DNA from: Siphonodentalium dalli | Lineage: Eukaryota > Mollusca > Scaphopoda > Gadilida > Siphonodentaliidae | Direction of reading: 5' to 3' | DNA: 64,000 nt | Assembly (NCBI GenBank): GCA_032622095.1 | Contig: CP136065.1 | Location: 68,167,675 to 68,231,674, forward strand | Shown here: piece after piece, positions 30,545-43,904 of the stretch | How the letters are laid out: each line of letters begins with the position of its first letter | How positions within the stretch are numbered: position 1 is the first letter of the stretch | The notes under the pieces: model-generated | The model's database searches: none | What the model saw: only the letters and a program-made list of their open reading frames with translations | Told to the model about the DNA's origin: nothing | Made by a program: the position numbers and the translations under genes

Positions 30545-31100
30545 TATGATAACTCTGCGCGGTTGATGGGTGCAGTTATGTTAACCCTTGACCCCAGAGA
30601 AACACTAATTTAGGACCGAAATGAAAATTGGGAAAATATGTTTCTACTTCTAATAAAAAGGAACGATATTGAAAACTGTCACTTCCCTAGCCTGGTGACA
30701 TACAGTCAATGGCGTCCGTATGGAGTTTACAGTCTATATATATAGACACAACCAGTACATATCAGTTGCTTGGAGTACTCAAAATTCTTTTATTTTTTTC
30801 ACCATCAGTTTTATTAAAACCACCTGCCTCTGAGTTACAAGACGAAATGTGGGAAAAGGTCAAAAATGGTAAGACCTCCAGGTCAAGGGTAAATGCTGAA
30901 AAGACAAAATAGTCTTGTCGATAAAAGTTTTGACCTAGAAAATATTTGGACAAAGTTGTTTTTATTCCATTTTGAAGAGGATTAATAATCATATCCTCTA
31001 TCACATATCCAAAATCTGATAAATCCGCTTAGAGCAACATTTTCTACTCAAAATGGCATCCATGATGACAATTGGTATTGAAAAATGCTGACTTTAGTTC
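30545..31100. other. Stretch without supported features
   Basis: Sequence between the Penelope-like remnant and the giant palindrome. Two short opposite open frames over 30709-31004 have no recognised motif. Confidence 0.4.
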
Positions 31101-31390
31101 GGTCGCCAAACACCCGGAATTCACGAATGCTTGTTTTCGCGTATAAAGTTTTTTTCTCTGCGGATTTTGTAAATTCAGGTATCCGACATCAAGATTTTAT
31201 CGGCTGGCCATCTGTCAGCCTTGAGCAATTTTTTTTATAGCGCCCTAAAAAGTATACCCCCCCCCCCCCCCAGATTTCCCCAGACGTAAAACCAGTTACT
31301 TGAAATTTGTTGCAAATTCACATGACTAATCTAGTAAAATGTATATATTTTCATGAAGCTAAGACATAATGACACTTGAAACTCACCACC

Positions 31391-31415
31391 CAAGATGGCC
31401 ACCAAAATGGCCGCC
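31391..31415 (+). promoter_or_regulatory. Paired YY1-like motifs, left arm
   Basis: CAAGATGGCCACC is followed at once by AAAATGGCCGCC. Both match AANATGGC, the YY1 core. Similar pairs lie at 31743-31769 and 32099-32123, with mirror copies in the right arm at 33949-33967, 34300-34320 and 34610-34634. Use as binding sites is inferred only. Confidence 0.4.
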
Positions 31416-32274
31416 GGAAGTTGAAAATATGACATTTTTTCTCAAATATCTTCTAGATCCGTTCATGCTGTTTGGAACTGGTTGAGTAATATGACTTTAT
31501 TTTGTATTTTGTATATTAACTGATCATTGGAGCAATTAAATATGCAATTATTGGGGTCCTATCCGCTTGTGATCCCTCAAAAATTCGATTTTACAGAACG
31601 AGGTATAAAATTTTACAAAAAATCACAACTGGGATTCTAGTCATATTTCAACAAGAAATAAACAGAAGGTTGCATTTAAGTGAGGCATACCATTACCTAT
31701 GAATATTCCAACTCACTGGAACCAAAATTCTTACTTTGGCTTAAAATGGCTGCCAAAATGGCCGCCAAAATATGGAAAATGATAAATATTGCCCTAGGGT
31801 GTCCTGCAATCGCTTACAAGTTGTGGTTGATGTACAACATTAGCTATTATGCCTTGAATACATTGAATACTAACATATATGCTGCACCATGGTTAATTGT
31901 TACTGTTGCCACCACTGACATCACCAAAAATATTGGACTTTTCTCTCAAAAACTTGACATAAATATCGGCAAAAATTTACTTTTCAGGTTTGGACCATTT
32001 TGTCCTGTAATATGTAACTATCTTTGGATTGAAAGGTGTTTATTGTATTGGTTTATCTTAAATGTGTCACACTATGGTGTTTATAGACCAAATTGCTCAA
32101 GATGGCTTCCAAAATGGCAACCAAATTGGTAAAAGTAATTTTTTTACATATATCATTATAACATTATATATATAACATTATTCTCTGCGTTATCCGAAAA
32201 TGTAGCAAATTGTGACTCACTTGGTTATTATACGTGTTAGTTAATTAACTGACAACTAAATGTTCTATTATGGT

Positions 32275-33590
32275 TTTCCCAGTAAGGTCATGGGTGGGAT
32301 GTACATGTGTTTTCTGTATGATCATGGATGGGGTGTGTGGATAAATAGTCAGTAATGTTATGGTTACGGGTAATCTGTGTGGTATACATGGAATGACTGT
32401 ACTGTCATGATTGAAGTCTATATGCATACCTGGAGTAAGCTGGATGGACGTTATCGTGTGGGTATATAGGAAGTGTCCTTGTAACGGATGGGATATATAT
32501 GTATATATATCGTGGATGTATTATCATTGGTGGGTGTGTAGGGATTAGCTGTATGATCATGGATGGCGTGTATGGTTATACAGTGCGTTGCTGAATTGTC
32601 ATGTGTGAGGTGTATATGCAAGTATGGATGGTATGAGTGGTCGTGTGTGCGGGTTTGTGTATATCTGGAATGGCTGAATGGCCAGTGGTGAGGTGCATAT
32701 GTACATCTGGAGTGACTCTATGGTCTAGGATGAGCTTCATATATATATATCGAGTGGTTATATGGCTGTGTGTGGAATATGTATACAGGTAGTGACTGTA
32801 TGGTCAATGGTGAGATGAGTAGGTATACAAGGAGTGACCGTATGATCATCAATGTAATGAATATCTATGCAGGAAGTGACTAAATGGTCATGTGTCAGGT
32901 GTGTGAGTATACCTGGTGTTCCTGCTTGGCGACTCGTGGCAGTATGGTCATGTGTAGGTTATGCGGATATACAATCGTGTTGCTATATGGTCATGGGCGA
33001 GGTGTATGTGTATATAGCGAGTGGCTATATGGCCATGGGTGATGTGCATGTGCTCACATGGAGTAACTATACTGACATGGCTGGGTGTATTAGTATATCT
33101 TTAGTGGCTATTCGGCTATGGTGTGACACTAATGGATACAGTGAGTGATATGGCCAATGGTGAGGTAAATATGTATACCATACACATTACCCCTAACCAT
33201 AAAATAACTCACTATTTATCCACACACCCCATTCGTGAGCATACAGAAACACATGTACATCCCACCCATGACCTTACAGTCACTCCATATATACATAATC
33301 AATACATATATGACCATGTAGCTACATCCATACACCACATCAATGTGCATACAGGCACACAAGGTGCATCCGTACAGGATACACACAACCATACATCATA
33401 CAGTCACTCAATGCATACCGATTCACACCACACATGACCATGACCTCTCCCTGTATACCCATACATCTCACTATGGACAACACACTCATAACCAGATAGT
33501 CACTCATTGTATACATATTCACATCATTCATGACATACATTAACTCCATGTATACCTATCCACTTCACATAGAGTAACTCCCTGGCTACC
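32275..33590. repeat. ~50 bp minisatellite at the palindrome centre, orientation switching
   Basis: Up to about 33170 the units read TATGGTCATG...GAGGTGTATATG...GGAGTGACTG. From about 33180 the same unit appears complemented (CAGTCACTC, CATACAC, CATGACC). The switch lies at the centre of the large palindrome. Confidence 0.85.
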
Positions 33591-34935
33591 ATCTTGGCAA
33601 CCATCCTGTATCCAGTTGATATTGGTTTATCATAATGGACCAGACGAGCCACATATTATGGTTCATCTCAGTTCCGTCTCAAAGTTCTGCCCATTTCCTT
33701 TCAATAATATGGTCAGAATCACAAAAGAGGTTCTCCGCAAATTTCCATACTTTAAAATGAATTTGTCATGCCCCATTCGGAAGCGGGACAACCATAATAG
33801 AACATTTAGTTGTCAGTTAATTAACTAACACGTATAATAACCAAGTGAGTCACAATTTGCTACATTTTCGGATAACGCAGAGAATAATGTTATATATATA
33901 ATGTTATAATGATATATGTAAAAAAATAACTTTTACCAATTTGGTTGCCATTTTGGAAGCCATCTTGAGCAATTTGGTCTATAAACACCGTAGTGTGACA
34001 CATTTAAGATAGACCAATACAACAAAAACCTTTCAATCTAAAGATTGTTACATATTACTAGGAAAAATGATCCAAACCTGAAAAGTAAATTTTTGCCGAT
34101 ATTTATGTCAAGTTTTTGAGAGAAAAGTCCAATATTTTTGGTGATGTCAGTGGTGATAACAGTAACAATATACCATGGTGCAGCAGACATGTTAGTATGC
34201 AATGTATAGAAGGCACAATAGCCAATTTCATCAACCACAACTTGTAAGCGATTGCAGGACACCCTAGGGCAATATTTACCATTTTCCATATTTTGGCGGC
34301 CATTTTGGCAGCCATTTTGAGCCAAAGTAAGAACTTTGGTTCCAGTGAGTTGGAATATTCATAGGTAATGGTATGCCTCACTTAATTGCAACCTTCTGTT
34401 CATGTCTTGTTGAAATATGACTAGAATCCCAGTTGTGATTGTTTTGTGAAATTTTATACCGCTTTCTGTAAAATCGAATTTTTGAGGGATTACAAGCGAT
34501 CAGTTAATATAAAAAATACAAAATAACGTCATATTACTCAACCAGTTCCAAACATCATGAACTGATCTAGAAGATATTTGTGAAAAAATGTCATATTTTC
34601 AACTTCCGGCGGCCATTTTTGTGGCCATCTTGGATGGTGAGTTTCAATTTTGGGCCAAAATAGTGTCATTATACCTTAGCTTCATGAAAATATATATATA
34701 TTTACTAGATTAGTCATGTGAGTTTGGAATAAATCCCAAGTAACTGGTTTTACGTCTGTGAAAAACATTGGGGGGGGGGGGTATACTTTTTAGGGCGCTA
34801 TAAAAAAAATTGCTCAAGGCTGACAGATGGCCAGCCGATAAAATCTTGATGTCGGATACCTGAATTTACAAAATCCGCAGAGAAAAAAACTTTATACGCC
34901 AAAACACGCATCCGTGACCTGGCGGCCGGACTACT

Positions 34936-36140
34936 TTCTGTGATAGGTGGCATCAGGTGCACCAACTGTCGCCAAGTTAGTAATAAAATGAAATATACAC
35001 AAACAATGCTTAGTCGTAAACCATATAATTATGTAGAATGTCTGTCCCGACATGGCCATGTCACACCTGTTACCCCATTTGATTTTGGAATAGTTAGAAA
35101 ATAGACATGACAAATTACACCAAAACAGCGTCTTCACCATCGGTTTCAGTAGTAAACTAGGATTAAATTTGTTTAAAATTATTTTTCCTCAAAATGTGTC
35201 TACATTGTGTACACGCCGTTCCCGTGACACAACTTTCAAATTATACAGAAGTGCGGAACATAAAGCTCACATCTTCTACTTTCATAAGATATCTAATTTT
35301 TCCGTGTGTTAAAACACAATTTAGTCAAAACCGTTCATCCAAGAAGATAATTAACACAGGTCCAATGATACGTGTGTGTGTGCACACTCTCCCCGCATGC
35401 CTATCTTATTTCCAGTTGATTTCAACATAAACATGTAATGGACGGATCTACGTAAATTGTGAAAAACTATGTGGATACTTAGCTAGATCGTATCATGAAT
35501 CTACCCTGGCTACGCCCGTATAGATAATTCTACACCAGTTCGAATAATGTGAAATATTTCATGTTCAGATATGGAAGTTTATAAACATATTAAGAAAACA
35601 GTGCAGCTAATATATTCTTAGTTAATATCGTTCCTCAGTAAATACTGTATTCCACAGTGTACGTATGTCACGAAGATCCCAGCATGAAATATTTCACTTT
35701 GTTGAGTCGAGTTTGATTGGAATCCTTTACAATCATGACATTTCTCATGGGTTATCAATTCAATGTTTATTTCGATGTTGACTCACAAATGTCACAGACA
35801 AATCATGCAATCTGGAGTTGTAACCACCCCTATTGTGAAACATTTTATTAAGGAACAAGTATTAACAAAGAAATATATATATATAGTCACTGCGTTGTTT
35901 GTTCAATGCTATAAAGTTTTCTGTTAGAATATTAAAAAGTTCCCATAATTGTAACTGGTTGAATATGATCACTACGGTAGCCAGAGTATAAATTCACGAC
36001 ATGATCTAATACTTGGCGACCCATTCCTATATTCTATAAGAAAGAAATGTACTGCAAATCATGCAATTTACTACGATAATGATGTTGGGTTGAAATTTAA
36101 ATACAAAGGAATCGCAACATAATTACTTATTATATAAGTA
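34936..36140. other. Stretch without supported features
   Basis: AT-rich. Short open frames such as 35194-35430 (plus) have no recognised motif or splice context, and no repeat family was seen. Confidence 0.45.
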
Positions 36141-37396
36141 ACTAGCAGGTTAGCCAGCCACTGGTGGCATTTGTCGATCCATTATCCATTAATTTTTATT
36201 TTTCAATGAGTTAATTTTGCCCTTTTAATCAAGAGAAATGATGTTCTAACCATGGACCAACACACAATCCAAGTACAACATTTGGGAATTTTTACCCACG
36301 TCTCATGGCTTTGTTCGAAAAAGCAATTGCAACAGCTTCCGAGACACGTATGCTGCACCTAGGTGTAAAACGTCGTCGAAATCCGCCAGTTTTACCCGAA
36401 TTGACCTTGAATTGATCATTTTCAAGGTCCAGGTCAGGTCGGGGTCACAATTTGACCCGTCCATGACACTTCCCACAAAAAAGTACCCCTAGGTAGCAAG
36501 TTTGAGATCAATCGGTTCGAGTCTATAAAGGACACACATATATATCATTTGTGGGGACCCGTTTCAAGGTGAAGATCACCTCGGGCGGAAAAACTGACCC
36601 GCTGAAAATCTCCCCCGTCCCTAGGAAGCCCTAAGTACGTAAGAATACACAACACGCTCATGTCTGGATACAGTCACGCTCACGTCTGGACACAGACGTA
36701 AGAATCACATTACACGCATACGCTCTTTATCAACGACACTGCGAATACGAACGCTCTTTAACTATCAACGCGATTAAACCCACAGTGCCGTTTTTTGTGA
36801 CTGGGTGTGGAGAAGGGGTGCTCGGAGCTTCTCCAAAACGCCGCGACGACCATTCCCGTAGGTCATTTTCAAGGTCAAAGTCAGGTCGGGGTCACAATTT
36901 AACCCGTCCATGACACTTCCCGTAGGTAGCAAGTTTGAGCTCAATCGGTTCGAGTCTATAAAGGACACCCACATATATATCATTTGTGGGTACCCGTTTC
37001 AAGGTGAAGATCACCTCGGGCGGAAAAAACTGTCTCCACCGTTCCTAGGAAGCCCCAAGTACGTAAGAATCACACAACACGCTCATGTATGGATACAGTC
37101 ACGGTCACGTTTGTACCCAGACGTAAGAATCACACTACACGCATACGCTCTTTATCAACGACTCTTCGGATACGAACGCTCTTTAACTACCAAGGCGATT
37201 AACACCACAGTGCCGTTTTTGTGACTAGAAGTGGAGAATGGGTGCTGGGAGCTACACCAAAACGCCGCGACGACCAGTCACGGGGATTTTTACCCTAGGT
37301 AGGAAGTTTGGTCTCAATCGGTACAGCCGTTTTAGATTCTATAAAGAATATACACACACATATATATATACGAAGTCTCAAAATATATAGTAGAAG
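36141..37396 (+). mobile_element. Family D repeat, copy 1 (two internal units)
   Basis: It begins ACTAGCAGGTTAGCC. The body has two tandem units with TTTTCAAGGTC..., GGTCGGGGTCACAATTT, GACACTTCC and ATCGGTTCGAGTCTATAAAG. Each is followed by ACGTAAGAATCACA and CGCTCTTTATCAACGAC blocks. It ends TATATATACGAAGTCTCAAAATATATAGTAG. No coding frame is conserved. Head and tail resemble dispersed ACTAG-headed repeats ending in AATATATAGTAG. Confidence 0.75.
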
Positions 37397-38064
37397 ACTA
37401 GCAGATTAGCCCGCCATTGGCGGCAATCGTCAGAAACATGACAATTTAATTTAATTTTTTGTTTTTCAATGAGTTTATTTTTTGTTTTTCAATTTTACCC
37501 GATTTGACCTTGAATTGATCATTTTCAAGGTCAAGGTCAGGTCGGGGTCACAATTTAACCCGTCCATGACACTTCCCGTGGGTAGCAAGTTTGAGCTCAA
37601 TCGGTTCGAGTCTATAAAGGACACACACATATATAGTATTTGTGGGTACCCGTTTCAAGGTGAAGATCACCTCGGGCGGAAAAACTGACCCGATGAAAAT
37701 CTCCCCCGTTCCTAGGTAGCCCTAAGTACGTAATAATCACACAACACGCTCATGTCTGGATACAGTCACGCGCACGTGTGGACCCAGACGTAAGAATCGC
37801 ATTACACGCATACGCTGTTTATCAACGACACTGCGGATACGAACGCTCTTTAACTATCAACGCGATTAACTCCACAGTGCCGTTTTTGTGACTGGGAGTG
37901 AAGAACGGGTGCTCGGAGCTTCTACAAAACGGCGCGACGACCATTCCCGTGTGATTTTACCCTTAGATGGGAAGTTTGGTCTTGATCGGTGCAGCCGTTT
38001 TCGATTCTATAAAGTATATACACACATATATATATACGGAAGTCTCAAAATATTTAGTAGAAGA
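37397..38064 (+). mobile_element. Family D repeat, copy 2, head-to-tail with copy 1
   Basis: It starts ACTAGCAGATTAGCCCGCC directly after the AATATATAGTAGAAG tail of copy 1. It carries one internal unit with TCAAGGTCAAGGTCA at 37525-37539 and ends AAAATATTTAGTAGAAG. Confidence 0.75.
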
Positions 38065-39688
38065 TTATGTTCCTCTCTGAACCCCCTCCCCCCAATAGCA
38101 CCATCGCCACGTCTCTGGTAAATGCAAGATGACCGTCCTATCATTAAATTCTTGTCAACAGACACCATTGTTCTCGCAGGGACACATACGATCAAATAGA
38201 AGCCCCTTTATCGCGTACCGAAAATAATAGAGACGCTGGGAGGCTTATTTACGAATACACCCGGAAATCCTCGGCTGTTGTCGGTGGTTGCATCATCCAA
38301 AATAGCAGGTTAGTTGTTTGGGACCCAAACACTATGATTTTGTTGTAATTTTCATGACTTAAAAGCGTCTTTTTGGGACATATATTGGTCGTAGAAAGGT
38401 AGTTTGTGGACTTATCTTCCTATTTTGGTACCGGGGAAATTTCAAAAGCGAATATTAGTTTTTGTATTTTGGAGCGCAAACCGCCATGTGGCTTTAATGT
38501 TACCTACGCTTATAGGATGTATGCCAGCACAGCTTCGATGTACATATACACAATTATATAAACACATGCTATTATTGTATGTATATACACCCACTTATGT
38601 TGTTGGGTTTTATATTTGAACAGATACTGTTGTATGCATATCCAGAGAAGTTTATATGATTTCGAGTGGCAGAACAAGCCAATCTCATATAATCCTTTGT
38701 CTTTGGTTGGTAGGCATTAGGTTTTATTAATTTGCTTTATCCCGCAACCATCATCATGAATGGTGGACATAATTAGTATTAGACGCTCTCAGTTTTAGTG
38801 GTGGAGGAAAGATCACACAATGCATGTATAAACTACCGATCCCGGCCAGTAACTGACACACTCATATAATTATATAATCCATGCTACTCGTCCTGTGTAA
38901 ATGCAAGGACGAGACCCCGGATCGACAGCAGTGACCAAATCATGACGGATTAACGAGCGATGTGTTTATTGACTTAGCTTCCGGGGTTCCAGGTCGGCAG
39001 TCGGATAGCATGATTAATATTATTAATATCTATATTTTGTTAGATGACACACTCATCAATTAGATAGCATAATATCGAATGTGGGAAATTTCTGCTCACC
39101 ATGGTGTTCGATTACCTCTCTGCTATATCTTATGACATAGTGCATATTAAAACAATAAGTGCATGCAACCTGTAGCACGCACGGATGAAAATAAGTTATT
39201 CAATGTGACTAACATATGATAGTCAAAAGTTTGTCCCCAGGATAACTAACTTTGCTTAGTCAAAATGACTAAGACAGACACCGATATATAGGCACTAGTT
39301 AACTGTTCTGAGTAGCCAACGGTTTTTCTCCTCGAGTGATTGCAGAGGATTATTTTTTACGAGGCACTAGCGAGTGAAAATAATACTTGCATCTCACAAG
39401 AGGAGACAACCTGTTAGCTACACAGAACAGATAACTATTATGTTTATTTATTTTTTCGATATCAGTTTGTTATGGCCCAAACCACAACGAAACACACAGT
39501 TAGACCTAAATACGTTCTTAAATTTACAACATCACCAGCCATTTATTTTATAATAACGCAACATGATAGCGAATAACGCAAGAAAATGACGCCATAACGT
39601 AGTGAGAGTAGGATAACATATTGGGAGCGAGGATACAATTTATAATTTGACGGAAATGTTTATGAAATTATAATAGCATATATTGTCC
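38065..39688. other. Stretch without supported genes
   Basis: I see no exon. TTTTAGTGGTGGAGGAAAG near 38792 resembles text in the SINE-like piece at 49438. Around 39300-39430 an imperfect inverted pair is seen: TAACTGTTCTGAGTAGCCAAC against GTTAGCTACACAGAACAGATAAC. Confidence 0.4.
39300..39437. repeat. Imperfect palindrome
   Basis: TTAACTGTTCTGAGTAGCCA / TAGCTACACAGAACAGATAA and CTCCTCGAGTGATTGCAGAG / CTTGCATCTCACAAGAGGAG are inverted around a centre near 39368. Confidence 0.6.
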
Positions 39689-42200
39689 ACTAGTAGGGTT
39701 ACCCGGCGTTGCCCGTGTTAAAGTGATGTGAAACCTTCTGTGGATATTTGGTGGGAATAGAGAATACCCTTGCTCTCAAAGTGTTACACGTATTCTCATA
39801 AATTGTATATCCAAATGGCATCACAAAACATGATTCTTATAAGTAGTGGCTCACCTTGTCAGGTCGGAACAATTATCATATTGTTTATCGCGTTTAATCC
39901 GTCCCACCAATAAAGAAGTATTTATTTATTTACAACTGCATGTACTTCAGACGTTATAGCATGACACATGAACATCATAAACATATTAGTTCGAAAAAAT
40001 AAAAGACGACAATTGTGTTTTACACAGAGATGTATCAATCAATCAATCAATCTAGTTTATCATATCTTCATGAAGATACAGATGTTTTAAAGATATGTCC
40101 AGGTGCTCCTCTGTTCTGGTGCTATATACTGGCTAATCATTTTCAGTTTAAAAGAATTGATGTTATGCACGTATAGCAGCTACATGTGCCCGACACAGCG
40201 AGATTTTGAGTTGTTTATGTTAGGCGATGAGTCTTCTAAAATAATGAAAGCAATCCTCTGTATCGGGCAGATATACCCTTGTCATATGTCAATATTCGAT
40301 GATTCCAAAAACTCCTTAGAACGACATGGAGATGGCCTGGGAGATGACTATATATAACTTTGTTGGATATCGGCGATTGAACAATCTTATAAATGCTAGT
40401 GAATCTCCTCTCGCCATCCATGACCCAAACGACCCCAAATGTGATTTAATTCATCATATCATTAGAGAAGAACGTGCATGAATTTGGTAGAATCAGTGCT
40501 AATTATATTTGTATCAACTTTGGTGCAACTCCCCCACGTCACGTTTGTCATATTTAAACCACGTCTATTAGACTCATGAATGCATTACATAATGGAGATG
40601 ATTTTATATAAGTTTGGTGGTAATCGGCAACTAAACAAATTATTATCATAGCTATTACCCCCTCCGCATCTCACCCAAATGGCACCAATTTCGGATCTTT
40701 AGATCACACGTTTATATTCCTCTTATCGCGGAGAAGAATAATATATAAATTTGGTCGAAATCTATGTTCAAAATAGCCCCTCCCCTGACACCAACAACGT
40801 CACTTTAGAAAATTTTAACCCGCACTGTTATCTTACTCGTAAGAAGTTACCCCTGTTAGACCGCCTTGGTGCCATCTCGATTGTACCCTCAAAGTTATAT
40901 ATAGAAAACAAACATATATTCGCAAATATTTGATTCATTGTATCATTTGAGAAGAACGTGTATGAGTTTGATGGTAATTGACACTAAACATATTTTTATA
41001 AGTTTTTTGTGACCCTCCCGTCCCTATTTCGGACTCAAGCGGCGCCAATTTTGACATCATTGAACCACACACTTAGACTCATTATATGAATATATATACA
41101 ATTTATGAAATTTGGCGAGTATACAAATTCGTATCAAATTTAGGGCCACCATTGCATATTTCACACCCAAAAGGCACCAATTTGGCGCATTTAAACCACA
41201 CGATTAGATTATTCGTATCACGGAGAAGAATATGTATCAATCAGGTGGAAATCGGCGCTAAACATATTGTTTATCAATGTTTGTGTCCCTCTCATCCTCT
41301 AGGCACCCCTGACTCGAATTGCCCCACTTTTGACATCTTTAAACCACACAATTAGACTCCTGATATCATGGAGATTATTGTTTGTAAGTTTGGTGCTAAA
41401 CCGCGACTAAACAATTTTTTATCAAATTTAATGCCCACCCCACCCCCATCTCCCATCAAAGCAGCACCAATATGACGTCTTTAAAATCACACGATTAGCT
41501 TCCTCATATCATGGATAAGAATGTGTATCAATTTGGTGGAAATTGGCGCTAAAAATATTGTGTATCAATTTTGGTGCCCATCTCCCTTTCAGTGCCCCCC
41601 TGACTCGAATGACGCAACTTTTGACAACTTAGCCACGTCATTAGACATCTCATACCATGGGGATGAATTTGTATAAGTTTCGTGGCAATCGGTGACTAAA
41701 TCAATTCTTGTCAGATTTAGTACCCGCCCACCGCGCCCACCCCAAATCTCTCATCACAACGACACCAATTTGGCGTCTTTAAATCACACAATAAGATTTC
41801 TTGTATCATGGAGAAGATCTCCGAAGAATCTGCATCAATTTGGTGGAATTCGGCTCTAAAATTATTTTAAAACAATTTTGGTACCCCTCTCCCATTCCGG
41901 GCATCCCTGACGCGAACGGCGCGACCTTTGACATATTTAAACCACACCATTAGATTCCTCATGTTATGGGGATGATTATATATAAATTTGGTGGCAATCG
42001 GCGACAATTTATTTCTGCCCCTTCCCCTTTTCTGTCCCTGTCAACAACGGCGTCACTTTAGAAAATTTTAACCGTCGCCATTATCTTTTTCGTAAAAAAA
42101 TTACCCCTATTAGACCCCTATTGTGCCATATAGGTGGTCCCCTGTGAATTTCTATAGAACACAGACAGACAGACAGACATACATTCGCATATAGATAATC
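39689..42200 (+). mobile_element. Family C repeat, copy 1
   Basis: The head ACTAGTAGGGTTACCCGGCG reads into GTTGCCCGTGTTAAAGTGATG. The body is a tandem series of ~210/420 bp units built from ATTTTGACATCTTTAAACCAC, ATTAGACTCCTCATATCATG, a GAGAAGAATRTGTATCAATT-type block and GGTGGAAATCGGCGCTAAAC. The tail is ACACAGACAGACAGACAGAC then ATACATTCGCATATAG. No conserved protein frame is seen. A second, inverted copy lies at 56010-58129. The head and CAGACAGA tail are known to me from widespread invertebrate repeats, class unclear. Confidence 0.8.
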
Positions 42201-42810
42201 TGACCGAGTTGAAAGCAGGACAGGCTTTCAATCACAGATTCCAATACTGGTCTGTTGAGAGGTATAACAATAGTTTGTGGCATTCGCGTGTATCTTTTTA
42301 ACTGGCTCATCTTTTCCGAGATATAAGTACTGCATACTGATAATCATTTAAGGCAGTGTTGTAATTATAGATATTCTTCGTGTAAGATAATCACTATCAC
42401 TAAGACCAGAGTTAGTCACAGTGATCAGCTGAAAGGTATGGGTTAGTCAAAGTTACTCCAAATGCTTGTTACTAACCCTAACCTTAGGTTATTCATATTG
42501 ACCCGATTTGTTTCTCAGTGTATATATATATATTTATCATATGGATGATTAGCCTTATGGACCAGCGGGCCTCGGGCTGCAGCCCAGATCGTTTATGATT
42601 TCTGGCAATTTTCGAACAAAGTTGGAAAATTTTAGCATTATTTTTATTTATACCTGAATTATACCAAATGTAGGCTATTTTGAATGTATTGTGCTATATT
42701 TATGTGCATATGCAACAAACATAGATCAATATTCTGCAAACAACACTGACTGTGTACACATTTGCAAATATTATTCGGACAGAAAAGGTTGAGCCCCCTA
42801 AACACACAGG
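42201..42810. other. Stretch without supported features
   Basis: No repeat family or exon recognised. Confidence 0.45.
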
Positions 42811-42905
42811 CTCCTAGGGGAAATACCGAAATACCAATATAGACTACATGTATACCAGAGACACTGGTATAGTCTATATTGATATTTTAGTATTTTCCAC
42901 AGGAG
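42811..42905. repeat. 95 bp imperfect palindrome
   Basis: CTCCTAGGGGAAATACCGAA and the complement of the right end (CTCCTGTGGAAAATACTAAA) align. The inner arms share CAATATAGACTA and TACCAG. Confidence 0.85.
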
Positions 42906-43904
42906 TCGGTGCATAATCATTTAGGCATCGCAACATATTTTTAAATCCACATTGTTCTATGCAGTATAGTAACAAGTATATACCCAACAAAATGAACAGC
43001 AAAACCAATGTATTTGGTGTAACGTAGCGTCATAATTCGCATTCAGTTTGTTCCAAGTGCGTAAATATATATTTTTTGAGCAGATGGAACAAACTGGTAC
43101 TGGCTTTTACTGAGGACAAACACTAAACCACAGTTCTTCGTTAAGTAAACAGATAGAACAAGTTGTAACAAACACATGGAATAAATATGACATAATGGAA
43201 CTGAACTCATTTTACTTTCGGGCACAACGGACAAACAGAAATCGTCTTTTTCTTCAAGATACCGCATCGGACAAGTTGGAACTCACGTCGCGAGTCTTGT
43301 CGTGTCCTGTGCTCTTTACCTTCCTTTTTATCAATTATTTTTTTGTTAAGGCCTGACATTCACAAATCCCTTTGAAAAACGTTCACATAATGGTCTGATT
43401 ATTGTCCACTTGGTAATGTATATATGGTATCGAACTATAATATTCAATCCTATTGCAATGATTGATGCAGTATATGTCGGGGCATACTTGGACCGTCTCA
43501 TGAAAAGGGATCAGATTAAAGAGAGAGAAACTTAATATATTAGCCTCACTGAACGTCTTGTCATATGTTTTCATGCGTTATAAACACGAACCACGAGAAA
43601 TTTAGCTCTGGATTGTGTACTCCATATTCAGTAGCCTGTCATTTGTAAAAAAAAAAATGGGTTTCGTAATATTTTTTGGGGATTTTGGGCAACATATTCT
43701 TTCATAAAGCCCATCTGCTGGAGACATTGAAAACCAATGTTGACAAGCTTCTTATGGCTTAGTTGCCTCAAAAATGGCGTTACCATAGCAACAGTATGTG
43801 ATTTCTGAGAATTCTGGAAAATGATCATATGTGAATTTATTAGTGATAACGGTGGACATGGTTATATAATAATATGTATATGTATATATTCTCCAAGGCG
43901 AACC
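42906..43904. other. Stretch without supported features
   Basis: Only short frames are present, such as minus 43267-43043. No family is recognised. Confidence 0.45.

Larger units (their letters stand above)
31110..34930. mobile_element. ~3.8 kb palindromic (foldback) element
   Basis: The left arm (about 31124-32345 and beyond) and right arm (about 33215-34916) are inverted copies. Examples are CCGACATCAAGATTTTATCG at 31186 against CGATAAAATCTTGATGTCGG at 34836, and paired open frames MRHTITYEYSNSLEPKFLLW on each arm. Differences are scattered, with indels including an extra ~230 bp at 33560-33800 in the right arm. Runs of C (31257) and G (34769) sit at matching places. There is no transposase and no clear target duplication. 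It may be a very long-armed MITE or an inverted duplication. Confidence 0.88.

Noticed and set aside
31680-32132. 150-codon open frame in the left palindrome arm, with a related frame in the right arm
   Set aside because: The shared part is explained by arm duplication. It includes AAAATGGC repeats, has no recognised domain, and the mirror frame diverges by frameshift.
33123-33543. Histidine/threonine-rich frames
   Set aside because: They are translations of the CATACA/CATGACC minisatellite.
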